The notes below the pieces were generated by a model. That model saw only the letters and a list, made by a program, of their open reading frames with translations. It made no database searches and was not told where the DNA came from. The position numbers and the translations under genes were made by a program. From Kribbella caucasensis (lineage in GTDB: Bacteria > Actinomycetota > Actinomycetes > Propionibacteriales > Kribbellaceae), in the NCBI RefSeq assembly GCF_004361855.1, contig NZ_SNWQ01000037.1, positions 1 through 48,427 of the forward strand: 48,427 nt of DNA, given 5' to 3'. Positions 24,753-32,096 of the stretch are shown in pieces (position 1 is the stretch's first letter; every line of letters starts with the position of its first letter).

Positions 24753-25155
24753 CCACCCGCGCCCCCCGCGCACCTCGTGCCCCGCGCCCTCGCGCCCCCG
24801 GGTCCCGGCTGGGTCCTTGAACACCCTCTGGGGACCTCAGACACGATATTTCCCTGTCGAAGGTCCCCGTTTCTTGTGCGCGGTGCCGGTAAGTCGCCTG
24901 GATCCAGGCGGTAGGGAGCCAGCCGAAGGGGCTGCGGTGATGCAGCCGAGGAACGGCCGGCCCGCGTCTGGGTTTGGCATATCCGGTAGCCGGGTTTCCG
25001 ACGGCGGTTGGCGTATCGACGGACAGGAGGTGGTCGGCAAAGGGGGCGTTCAGTCGGTGGGCGTCGGCGTGGAGGGCGGCCGGTGAGGGGACTACTACCT
25101 GTCGGTCCGTACAGAGCACGCGGATAGGGGGCGAGGGGGAGGGGGCAGCCTGGGG
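24753..25155. other. intergenic repeat region 2 (no gene)
   Basis: 403 bp between the LLM oxidoreductase and MerR stops. There is no credible gene. It contains degenerate GC-rich repeats (24760-24810), an inverted repeat GGGGACCT (24830-24837) / AGGTCCCC (24861-24868), one diverged 20-bp unit (24856-24875), and copy 2 of the 100-bp element (25013-25112). Confidence 0.75.
25013..25112 (-). repeat. 100-bp dispersed inverted-repeat element, copy 2
   Basis: Homologous to 13710-13809 in the opposite orientation. On the minus strand GACAGGTAGTAGTCCCCTC and GACGCCCACCGA are shared exactly. Its inner arm (25022-25035) differs from a perfect complement at two positions. Both copies are exactly 100 bp between GTAC/GATAC ends. 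Confidence 0.75.
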
Positions 25156-25542
25156 CTAGAGAGACAGGGGACAGTCCGGGGTGGTGGCGCACTCGGCGAG
25201 GTCGTCGCAGCCGACGGTGAGGGCGGCGCGCAAGGTCTCGGCGATTCCGGTCAGCTCGTCGATCCGGGCTTCCACCTCGGCGAGTTTGCCGGCTGCGTGG
25301 GTGTGCAGACCCGACGAAGTGGACCAGTTGCGCCGAGGGCCGAGGAGGTCGGCGATCTCGGTGAGGGTGAAGCCGAGGCGTTGCGCGGACTTGATCAGGC
25401 GGAGGCGGGTCACGGCCTCGGGCGGATAGGCGCGATGACCGCCGAGTGTCCGGGTCGGCTCGGGGAGCAGGCCCCGGCGTTCGTAGTACCGGAGGGTCTG
25501 GAGGTTGACCCCGACCGCGGCGGCGAGTTGTCCGCTTCTCAT
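25156..25542 (-). CDS. MerR-family transcriptional regulator
   Basis: Regulator of 128 aa. The winged helix-turn-helix MRSGQLAAAVGVNLQTLRYYERRGLLPEP occupies residues 1-30, then GGHRAYPPEAVTRLRLIKSAQRLGFTLTEIADLL, a dimer helix, and a C-terminal tail with Cys112, Cys118 and Cys124. A cysteine-bearing tail suggests metal or thiol sensing. The start overlaps the upstream small gene by 4 bases, so the two are translationally coupled. Metal identity cannot be inferred: the loop cysteine of mercury-type MerR near residue 80 is absent (HTHAAG). Confidence 0.9.
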   Translation of the reverse strand: MRSGQLAAAVGVNLQTLRYYERRGLLPEPTRTLGGHRAYPPEAVTRLRLIKSAQRLGFTLTEIADLLGPRRNWSTSSGLHTHAAGKLAEVEARIDELTGIAETLRAALTVGCDDLAECATTPDCPLSL

Positions 25543-25853
25543 GACGTCCAGGCTGCGGCTCTGGCGGCCAATCCGTCCAGTACGGCGACTTGCGCGGGCG
25601 GGACCTCGACGCGGAGGAGCAACGCCGCGTCCTCGGTCGAGAAGGTGAAGGTGAAGGACGAGCAGCAGGCGGATTCCCTCGCCACCAGGTCGCGGGCGAA
25701 GGATTCGGCGGACGGGTCCAACTCCAGCCGGACGGCGCCCGGCGCAAGACGGTTCACGCCGCGGAGCGCAGTACGGAAGAGGTCGTCGAATTCGGCCACG
25801 CGCAGGGGTCGCTCGGCGGTCGGCAGGGTGCAGGAGGTGTCGATCCAGGTCAT
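25539..25853 (-). CDS. conserved small Cys-Cys protein co-operonic with MerR
   Basis: Protein of 104 aa (MTWIDTSCTLPTAERPLRVAEFDDLF...). The central motif RESACCSSFTFTF holds an adjacent cysteine pair, plus Cys8 near the N-terminus. I recognise it as the small protein often found beside this MerR type in actinobacteria, without known function. ATG 25853 is the only reasonable start; it has no clear ribosome binding site. First gene of a two-gene operon with merR. A metal- or thiol-binding partner of the regulator is a hypothesis. Confidence 0.7.
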   Translation of the reverse strand: MTWIDTSCTLPTAERPLRVAEFDDLFRTALRGVNRLAPGAVRLELDPSAESFARDLVARESACCSSFTFTFSTEDAALLLRVEVPPAQVAVLDGLAARAAAWTS

Positions 25854-25898
25854 GTCTTGATGGTGAACCCGTACCCCGGTACGGACTGCAACCCCTGG

Positions 25899-25917
25899 TG
25901 AGGTATGCCTAACCAAA
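25899..25917 (+). promoter_or_regulatory. IdeR/DtxR-type iron box
   Basis: TGAGGTATGCCTAACCAAA matches the 19-bp consensus TTAGGTTAGGCTAACCTAA at 14 positions, 82 bp before the siderophore lipoprotein start. Iron-dependent repression of that gene is expected. The box also lies upstream of the divergent MerR operon. Confidence 0.7.
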
Positions 25918-25999
25918 GTCGTTGTAGTCTCAACCAGACACTTTGCCAGACCGGGGTGGTGGGGTGGGGAAGAAATATGTCCGAAGGAAGGGACTGGGA

Positions 26000-27019
26000 A
26001 TGAGCCGGATCAGGATCGCCGTGGCGGGTGCGCTCGCGCTGGCTGTCGTGCTGGCGGGATGTGGCAGCGACGATGGTGCGCAGTCGGACGCCGGGCCGGG
26101 CGATACCGAGGTGGCGACCGGCGGCCGGTTGTTCTCGACCGCGGACCAGGAGACGGCGAAACTCGGTTCTGACGCCGCGGCTGGGGTGTTCCCGCGGACG
26201 GTGAAGCACGCGCTCGGCGAGACCAAGCTGGACAAGAAACCCGAGAAGGTCGTCGTCCTGGACAGCGGTGAGCTGGACGACGTGCTCGCGCTCGGGATCA
26301 CCCCGGTCGGGATGGCGACGACGGCCGGGCAGAGCGGCGTACCGAGCTATCTGGCGGACAAGGCGCAAGGCATCAAGACGGTCGGCGGGATCAGTGAGCT
26401 GAACCTGGAGGCGATCGCCAGCCTGCAGCCTGACCTGATCCTGGGCAGCAAGCTGCGCGCCAACGACCTGTACGACAAGCTCAGCGCGATCGCGCCGACT
26501 GTGATGAGCATCCGGCCCGGGTTCCCGTGGAAGGAGAACTTCCTGCTCGTCGCGGACGCGGTCGGCGAGGAGACCAAGGCCACCGAGGTGCTGAACGACT
26601 ACCAGAAGCGCGCGAACGACGTGAAGGGCAAGGTCGAGGGCTCGCCGACGATCTCGCTGGTCCGGTTCCGGCCGGCCGAGATCCGGCTGTACGGCAACAA
26701 GTCGTTCATCGGCGTGATCCTCAAGGACGTCGGCGTGCCGCGGCCCAAGGTGCAGAACGTCGAAGACCTCGCGGTCGAGGTCTCCCAGGAGAACATCGGC
26801 CAGGCCGACGGCGACTGGATCTTCTACTCCAGCTACGGCAAACCGGAGACGACCGCCGAAGGCACCGTCGTCAACGGCAACCTCTGGAAGGCGGTGCCCG
26901 CGGTCAAGGCCGGCCAGGTCTCCCGCGTCGACGACGAGGTGTGGTTCCTCGGCCTCGGTCCCGTCGGCGCCATGCTGGTCCTGGACGACCTGGAGAAACT
27001 CCTCGGCAAGAAGGGCTGA
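26000..27019 (+). CDS. iron-siderophore ABC transporter substrate-binding lipoprotein
   Basis: Class III (FepB/FhuD-type) binding protein of 339 aa. The signal peptide ends in lipobox VLAGC with Cys21. Features: KPEKVVVLDSGELDDVLALGITPVG (about residues 80-105), GISELNLEAIASLQPDLIL, and the C-terminal lobe with VPAVKAGQVSRVDDEVWFLGLGPVGAMLVLDDLEKLL. ATG 26000 keeps the signal peptide at the N-terminus; a GGAAGGGA lies upstream. No permease or ATPase gene follows, so it is an orphan binding protein relying on a system elsewhere. An IdeR-like box upstream predicts induction in iron starvation. Confidence 0.92.
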   Translation: MSRIRIAVAGALALAVVLAGCGSDDGAQSDAGPGDTEVATGGRLFSTADQETAKLGSDAAAGVFPRTVKHALGETKLDKKPEKVVVLDSGELDDVLALGITPVGMATTAGQSGVPSYLADKAQGIKTVGGISELNLEAIASLQPDLILGSKLRANDLYDKLSAIAPTVMSIRPGFPWKENFLLVADAVGEETKATEVLNDYQKRANDVKGKVEGSPTISLVRFRPAEIRLYGNKSFIGVILKDVGVPRPKVQNVEDLAVEVSQENIGQADGDWIFYSSYGKPETTAEGTVVNGNLWKAVPAVKAGQVSRVDDEVWFLGLGPVGAMLVLDDLEKLLGKKG

Positions 27020-27030
27020 TCACTCCGGCA

Positions 27031-27372
27031 TCAGCCCTCGTCGTGCTCGCGGCGGAGTTTCGGTGGCGCCTTCAGCCGCCATGCCTCGGTCAGCAACTCC
27101 TCCAGCTGGACCGGATCGACCAGGTCGAGGTCGACCAGGATCATCCCGTAGCCGTCGTAGTGCGGCGTGGTCGAGAAGACCGGATCGCCCGACGCGAGCA
27201 GGGCTTCCTTCTCGGCGAGGTCGCACATCACCGCCAGCTTGCCCTCCGCCTCGGTCCGGTGCCGGGCCAGCAGCTTGCCGCGCACCTTCAGCGCGGGCGT
27301 CCCGTACGACGTGGACTCGATGGTCTCCGGCAGCGCGGTCGCGATCCTGACGGCATCGGCCCAGGTCGGCAT
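27031..27372 (-). CDS. MmcQ/YjbR family DNA-binding protein
   Basis: Protein of 113 aa with the MmcQ/YjbR (CyaY-like fold) pattern: ALPETIESTSYGTPALKVRGKLLARHR near residue 13, LAVMCDLAEKEALLASGDPVFSTTPHYDGYGMILVDL, and EELLTEAWRLKAPPKL. ATG 27372 has GGGAGG 5 bases upstream. It follows the thioesterase gene by 23 bp on the same strand and is convergent with the siderophore lipoprotein gene. Family members are named DNA-binding, but the molecular role is poorly established. Confidence 0.88.
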   Translation of the reverse strand: MPTWADAVRIATALPETIESTSYGTPALKVRGKLLARHRTEAEGKLAVMCDLAEKEALLASGDPVFSTTPHYDGYGMILVDLDLVDPVQLEELLTEAWRLKAPPKLRREHDEG

Positions 27373-27395
27373 CGGTCCTCCCGAAGGTCAGCTGC

Positions 27396-27905
27396 TCAGC
27401 CGGCGGGTTTCGGCCGTACCAACAGGGTACTGCTGGCGGTGCCGACCAGGTCGCCGGCGCTTGTCGTGACGTTGCCCTCGGCAAATATGACCGAGCGGCC
27501 GCCCTTGATCACCTGACCGGTCGCGATCAGCTCACCGGTGTCGTGCAGCACCGGGCGCAGGTAGTTGACCTTGATCTCGACCGACGTGTAACCAACCCCG
27601 GCCGGCAGCGTGCTGTGAGCTGCGCAACCCGTGACCGTGTCGAGCAGCGTGCAAACCAGCCCGCCGTGCACCACGCCGATCGGATTGTACGTCGCGTGCG
27701 ACGGCCGGCAGGTGAACACCACCTTCCCGGCCTCGACGTGCGACGCGCCGAACTGCATCAGTACGGCGATCGGCGGCGGCGGGATGCTGCCTTTCATCAT
27801 CCCCTGGAGATACTCGAGTCCGCTGAGGCCGGCCGTTTCCGCCAGTACCTGCTCCGGGTCGGTCCACCGGAAAGTCTGCTCACCCATGCCTGGAAGGGTA
27901 GTCAT
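27396..27905 (-). CDS. PaaI-family acyl-CoA thioesterase (hotdog fold)
   Basis: Hotdog thioesterase of 169 aa. The active-site segment ATYNPIGVVHGGLVCTLLDTVTG carries the Asn, His-Gly-Gly and Asp positions (about 74, 80-82, 89), followed by TSVEIKVNYLRPV and the conserved GTASSTLLVR strand. It hydrolyses acyl-CoA, probably an aromatic or medium-chain type. The start is uncertain: ATG 27905 has an AATGAT box 12 bases upstream and is preferred; ATG 27887 is an alternative without a usable ribosome binding site. Confidence 0.88.
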   Translation of the reverse strand: MTTLPGMGEQTFRWTDPEQVLAETAGLSGLEYLQGMMKGSIPPPPIAVLMQFGASHVEAGKVVFTCRPSHATYNPIGVVHGGLVCTLLDTVTGCAAHSTLPAGVGYTSVEIKVNYLRPVLHDTGELIATGQVIKGGRSVIFAEGNVTTSAGDLVGTASSTLLVRPKPAG

Positions 27906-27995
27906 TTCGGTCGAATGATCATTCCTAGGGATGAAACCACGGTCGCTGACGGGATGAATGACGGGGCGGGGGCTTTGGTGCCGAGCGGCCGTCCG

Positions 27996-28008
27996 TAAGA
28001 ATCGCTGC
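27996..28008 (+). promoter_or_regulatory. -10-like box of leaderless promoter
   Basis: TAAGAAT at 27996-28002, six bases, then ATG 28009; no Shine-Dalgarno sequence. Confidence 0.45.
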
Positions 28009-29004
28009 ATGTCGCCGAGCCAGACCGCCGCCGCCAACCGGAAGCCGACGCCGCGCGCTGCCAGCAAGAAGCGCCGCCGTTCGGGCAAGTGGCGTCGTGG
28101 CTGGATCATCGCCGTGCTGGCGGTCCTGTCCGCCCTTCCGCTGATGTTCCACCGTCACGTACCGAACTCGGTCGGCAACCTGGGCAGCCTGCTGGACACC
28201 TTCCTGCCCTGGGTCGGCCTCGCCGTCCCGATCCTCGGTGTGGCCGCGCTGGTACGGCGATCCGCGACGGCGGGGGTCGCACTGCTGGTCCCGCTCGCGG
28301 TCTGGGGGTTGATGTTCGGCCATCTGCTGGTGCCCGGCAAGGGCGGCGGCGCGTACGACCTGCGGGTGCTGTCCCACAACGTCGACGCGGCGAACCCGGA
28401 CCCGGCCGCGACCGCCCGCGAGCTGCTCAGCGCGGATGCCGACGTGATCGCGCTGGAGGAGATCACCTCGGCGGATCTGAAGGTCTACAAGGCCCAGTTC
28501 GCCAAGGCGTACCCGCATGTCGTCAGCCGCGGCACGGTCGCGATGTGGTCCAAGTACCCGGTCGAGGAGAGCGAATCGGTCGACGTCGGCTTCGCCTGGA
28601 CCCGCGCGCTCCGGGCCGAGGTCAGTACGCCGGAGGGCAAGATCGCGTTCTACGTCGCGCACCTGGCGTCGGTCCGGGTCGGCGCCAGCGGGTTCACCTC
28701 GAACCAGCGGAACGAGACGATCAAGCAACTCGGCCAGCAGATCGCGGCCGAGAAGCTGGCCGGCGTGGTGGTGATGGGCGACTTCAACGGCACCGCGAAC
28801 GATCGCAGCCTGGCCCCGATCACGTCCGGCCTGCGGTCGGCGCAGGGCGCCGCGGGGTACGGGTTCGGCTTCACCTGGCCGGCCAAATTCCCGATGGCCA
28901 GGATCGACCACATCATGGTCCGCGGCGTCACCCCGACCAAGGCCTGGGTGATGAAGGCCACCGGCAGCGACCACCGTCCGGTCGTGGCCGAGATCAGAAT
29001 CTAG
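28009..29004 (+). CDS. membrane-anchored endonuclease/exonuclease/phosphatase family protein
   Basis: Protein of 331 aa. The basic N-terminus (KKRRRSGKWRRG) is followed by three hydrophobic helices (about residues 32-50, 60-80, 84-105), then an EEP catalytic domain: LSHNVDAANPDP, VIALEEIT with the metal-binding Glu, VVMGDFNGTAND, RIDHIMV and GSDHRPV with the catalytic His. The catalytic domain is predicted outside the membrane, so it may act on extracellular phosphodiesters or lipids. ATG 28009 follows a TAAGAAT box. The stop codon TAG lies inside the left end (CTAG) of the palindromic element at 29001-29169, so the element supplies or abuts the natural stop. Confidence 0.88.
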   Translation: MSPSQTAAANRKPTPRAASKKRRRSGKWRRGWIIAVLAVLSALPLMFHRHVPNSVGNLGSLLDTFLPWVGLAVPILGVAALVRRSATAGVALLVPLAVWGLMFGHLLVPGKGGGAYDLRVLSHNVDAANPDPAATARELLSADADVIALEEITSADLKVYKAQFAKAYPHVVSRGTVAMWSKYPVEESESVDVGFAWTRALRAEVSTPEGKIAFYVAHLASVRVGASGFTSNQRNETIKQLGQQIAAEKLAGVVVMGDFNGTANDRSLAPITSGLRSAQGAAGYGFGFTWPAKFPMARIDHIMVRGVTPTKAWVMKATGSDHRPVVAEIRI

Positions 29005-29169
29005 TGTCCCGTGTCGGTGATTCCTTGACGTGGGCGGCGCCCAGGCACGCACCTCGCGGCGTTGGAGAAACGGCCACGATGAACCCCGCATCGAGGCCGC
29101 TTCTCCGCCTTGCGATGCACGCACCTGGACACCGCCCACTGTCAAGCAATCACCGACACGGGACACTAG
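29001..29169. mobile_element. 169-bp palindromic MITE-like element
   Basis: The terminal arms are perfectly complementary for 22 bp (29001-29022 with 29148-29169; they begin CTAGTGTCCCGTGTCGG) and continue with few mismatches to about 45 bp. Inside, a second inverted repeat (GGAGAAACGGCC with GGCCGCTTCTCC) and CGATG/CATCG extend the fold. There is no ORF. Both ends are CTAG, which could be the target duplication or the repeat tip. An IS5/IS630-like parent is an inference from the ends. Confidence 0.75.
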
Positions 29170-29304
29170 CGGCTCCGCCCGATCGTGGTGCCGGTTAACG
29201 AGGAGTAACTCACCGGCCTGGTGGTCGTTGTAAGACCACTAGTGCCGGTGGTCCTTCGCAGTGGGGCCACCCGTTTGCCCCGGTTGCACTGCGAAGGATG
29301 CCGC
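29005..29304. other. intergenic region with palindromic element and structured leader
   Basis: 300 bp without a gene: the rest of the 169-bp palindromic element, then about 50 bp unassigned, then the hairpin-rich leader (29221-29304) of the next gene. Confidence 0.7.
29221..29304 (+). promoter_or_regulatory. candidate riboregulator sequestering the ribosome binding site
   Basis: The Shine-Dalgarno GAAGG (29293-29297) is the right half of a perfect 11-bp stem: CCTTCGCAGTG at 29253-29263 pairs with CACTGCGAAGG at 29287-29297. Upstream, GTGGTC (29221-29226), GACCAC (29234-29239) and GTGGTC (29248-29253) allow two mutually exclusive hairpins, the second abutting the anti-SD arm. Confidence 0.55.
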
Positions 29305-30228
29305 ATGCCTGATGCAGATCCCCCTGCCGTAGAACCATTGGCCCGCAGGGCCTTTCCGGCCCGAATCGGAGTTCTCGGCGCAGCGGTCGGCGCCGGCGGA
29401 CTCCTGACCCGCAGCCTGCTCAACCCGGCCGACGCCGCCACGAACCAGCTGCTCCCACCGGCCGTCGACCTGATCCGGCCGGTGCTGGCCGAGCTCGCCC
29501 GGGACACCCTCAACGGGCTGACCGTCTTCGCGATGCCCGGCCCGGACGCGTACTCCCGGACCCAAGGCACACCGAGCCCGACACCGGGTGCGATGGAGTC
29601 CGGCGCGACCGACTTCATGATCAACGCGCTGGACCACTTCGTCCCCTTCCCGGACGCGATCGCCCAACCCGTCGGTGCTGCTCTGGTGACAGGACTGGCG
29701 GACTCAGGGCTAGCTGATACCGGTTTGGCGCTGCCCGGACTCTCGGTGCTGCCGGTGGAACTGCGCACCCTCGACCGCGCGCTGGCGGCGTACCTGCAGA
29801 GTGACGAGACGTTGCCGCTGTCGTTCCCGATCGCCGGGTTGCTGAACCTGATGGCGACGCAGGTGAACCCGCTCGCGGTGAACGGGCCGCACCTGTCGCC
29901 GTTCGCCCGGCTCACGTATGCCGAGAAGGCGGCCGCGTTCGAGTTGATCGAGCGGACGGATTCCGATCTGGTCGCGCTGCTCGACGTGCACTTCCCCGAA
30001 CCGCTGAAGGCGTCCGTCTCCGGCCTGCTCAAGTTCGTCGGGGGCGCGCTGCTCGAGTTCGCCACCTTCGGCGCGTACAGCGAGTACGGCGTGTTCGACA
30101 AGGAGACCAAGGCGCTGCGGATGCGGCCGGTGAGCTGGAGCCTGACGGGTTACCAGCCGGACGGACCCGTCGAGGGCTGGGACGACTTCATCGGCTACTA
30201 CCAGGGACGCAAGGAGGTGCACGACTGA
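29305..30228 (+). CDS. GMC-oxidoreductase partner subunit (gluconate 2-dehydrogenase subunit 3-like)
   Basis: Protein of 307 aa. The N-terminus ARRAFPARIGVLGAAVGAGG looks like a twin-arginine signal, suggesting export with the partner enzyme. The body (TDFMINALDHFVPFP, RTLDRALAAYLQSDETLPLSFPIAGLLNLMATQVNPLA, FGAYSEYGVFDKETKALRMRPVSWSLTGYQ) resembles small subunits that accompany GMC dehydrogenases. ATG 29305 has GAAGGA upstream, the ribosome binding site that is paired in the hairpin leader. The stop and next start overlap (TGATG). Family assignment is by pattern; the precise name is uncertain. Confidence 0.7.
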   Translation: MPDADPPAVEPLARRAFPARIGVLGAAVGAGGLLTRSLLNPADAATNQLLPPAVDLIRPVLAELARDTLNGLTVFAMPGPDAYSRTQGTPSPTPGAMESGATDFMINALDHFVPFPDAIAQPVGAALVTGLADSGLADTGLALPGLSVLPVELRTLDRALAAYLQSDETLPLSFPIAGLLNLMATQVNPLAVNGPHLSPFARLTYAEKAAAFELIERTDSDLVALLDVHFPEPLKASVSGLLKFVGGALLEFATFGAYSEYGVFDKETKALRMRPVSWSLTGYQPDGPVEGWDDFIGYYQGRKEVHD

Positions 30229-32003
30229 TGCGCGACGTCATCGTGATCGGGGCCGGCGGCGGTGGCCCCGTGGTCGCCAAGGAGCTCGCGGCGAAGGGCC
30301 TCGACGTCCTGCTGCTGGAGGCCGGACCGCGGCACGCGAAGCCGCGGGACGAGTGGACCACGTTCGAGGACGACGCGAACAACCCACTGACCGGGTACTT
30401 CCGGCCCGGCCCGTCCGACCGGTCCAAGCCGGCCTGGTTCCGGGAGTGGCCGCAGAACTCGTTCGTCTGGCAGCTGTCCGGTGTCGGCGGCACCACCCAG
30501 CACTTCTACGGCAACTACCCGCGCGCGTATCCCGGCGTCTTCCAGGGGTACGACGGTGCCGACCGCAACGAGTACGACGTGAACCACCGATTCCCGTTCA
30601 CGTACGCCGAAATGGTGCCGTACTTCGAATGGGTCGAGGCCACCATGCCGGTGATGACGGCCGCGATGGGGCACAAAGAACAGACCTTCTTCCGTGGTGC
30701 CGAGACGCTCGGGTTACCCGTGCAGACCACGAAGACCACGCTCGGTCCGTCGTACCGGCCGCAGGAGAACGCGATCCTGCAACCGGGAGGGACAGCGGGG
30801 AAGACGTCCGACAAGAATCTGCTGAACTACCCGCAGGCGACCGGCTGCACCTTCTGCGGTTACTGCTTCCAGGGATGCATGCGGCCGAATGGTGCCCCGC
30901 GCAACCAGTTCGCAAAGCGTTCGACGGACAACAGCTACGTTCCGATGGCGTTGACGGCGAACGTGTGGGCTCGGGGCGGTCGCCCGATCGAGTTGATCAC
31001 GGATGCCTACGTGACCCGGGTCCACGCGGAGCGGCGGCACGGCGTACTGACTGCCACTGGGGTGACGTGGCGGGACAACAACTCGGGTGCCGAGCATCGT
31101 GAGGACGCCCGGGTCGTGGTGATGTCGGGTGGCTGTACGGAGAACCCGCGGCTGTGGTTCAACAGTGGCCTGCCGAACCCGAACGGCTGGGTCGGGCGCG
31201 GGTACACCGACCATTTCTTCGACTGGCTGATCGGCTCGTTCGACGACTCCACCGGCAACCCGAAGGGTGTCGGATCGAGTGCGCGCCTCGACTTCCCGCC
31301 GTACGGGGGACTGGAGAACGTGGGGCTGCCGCCGGCGCTGTCCGCCTTCGCGGGGACCCTGTCGGACTCCGGGATCCGCGGGCAGTACGGGAACGGCCGA
31401 GGCAAGACCGGTCCGTGGGACGGGCCGGCCGGTCGCGTTATGGGACCGGAACTGAAGGAGCTGATGGCCGGCGGTATCGACAAGTTGATGACGGTGCTGG
31501 TGATCACCGACGACGACGTCGAGCCGGACAACCGGGTCACCCTGTCGGCACTGCCCGCGGACGAGAACGGGCCGATCCCGAAGGTCACCTTCAAACACCG
31601 GCAGCGGACCGCCCGGACGGTGCGGAACCGCGAGTTCATGGCCCGAAAGGCCGCTGAGCTGCTGCGTGGCGCCGGGGCGAAGAAGGTGTACCGGATCGAC
31701 TGGGCGCCGCTGATCCTGCACGTCCAGTCGTCGATGCGGATGGGTGCCTCGGAGCAGAACTCGGTGGTCAACCCGCGGGGTGAGACTCGCGCGGTGAAGC
31801 GGCTGTTCGTCGCGGACAACTCGGCCCTGTCGAACGCGCTGGGCGGACCGAACCCGACGCTGACCAGTCAGGCGCTGGCGACCCGGACCGCGGAGAAGAT
31901 CTTCGCGACGTACTTCGGGGGTGATCCGTGGGTGCGATCGGAATCGCCGGTCGTTTCCACGGATCCCCGGGTCAGCGTGCGGCTGGGACAACTCGGTTTG
32001 TGA
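30228..32003 (+). CDS. GMC-family FAD oxidoreductase with four-cysteine motif
   Basis: Flavin-dependent alcohol/sugar dehydrogenase of 591 aa. The FAD motif VIVIGAGGGGPVVAKEL sits at residues 4-20 with the acidic LLLEAGP strand end. QLSGVGGTTQHFYGN is the second GMC signature, and the C-terminus has the catalytic-His region LHVQSSMRMGA and NPTLTSQALATRTAEKI. Unusually, residues 207-217 read CTFCGYCFQGC, a Cys-x2-Cys-x2-Cys-x3-Cys pattern reminiscent of [Fe-S] ligands and of long-chain alcohol oxidases. Translationally coupled to the preceding subunit; the pair is likely exported together. Electron acceptor and substrate unknown. Confidence 0.9.
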   Translation: MRDVIVIGAGGGGPVVAKELAAKGLDVLLLEAGPRHAKPRDEWTTFEDDANNPLTGYFRPGPSDRSKPAWFREWPQNSFVWQLSGVGGTTQHFYGNYPRAYPGVFQGYDGADRNEYDVNHRFPFTYAEMVPYFEWVEATMPVMTAAMGHKEQTFFRGAETLGLPVQTTKTTLGPSYRPQENAILQPGGTAGKTSDKNLLNYPQATGCTFCGYCFQGCMRPNGAPRNQFAKRSTDNSYVPMALTANVWARGGRPIELITDAYVTRVHAERRHGVLTATGVTWRDNNSGAEHREDARVVVMSGGCTENPRLWFNSGLPNPNGWVGRGYTDHFFDWLIGSFDDSTGNPKGVGSSARLDFPPYGGLENVGLPPALSAFAGTLSDSGIRGQYGNGRGKTGPWDGPAGRVMGPELKELMAGGIDKLMTVLVITDDDVEPDNRVTLSALPADENGPIPKVTFKHRQRTARTVRNREFMARKAAELLRGAGAKKVYRIDWAPLILHVQSSMRMGASEQNSVVNPRGETRAVKRLFVADNSALSNALGGPNPTLTSQALATRTAEKIFATYFGGDPWVRSESPVVSTDPRVSVRLGQLGL

Positions 32004-32048
32004 GTTTTCTTGAATTGATCTGAACCAGGTCGGCGATCTGTCCGTGCT

Positions 32049-32078
32049 GTGGGTCGAAGGGCAACACCTTCGACCCAC
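32049..32078 (+). promoter_or_regulatory. perfect 12-bp hairpin just before the CHRD ribosome binding site
   Basis: GTGGGTCGAAGG (32049-32060) and CCTTCGACCCAC (32067-32078) form a perfect stem with a 6-base loop, four bases before AAAGGGA. Without a T-tract it may be a terminator of the GMC operon, an attenuator or an mRNA stabiliser. Confidence 0.55.
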
Positions 32079-32096
32079 ACCGAAAGGGATCTTCCG

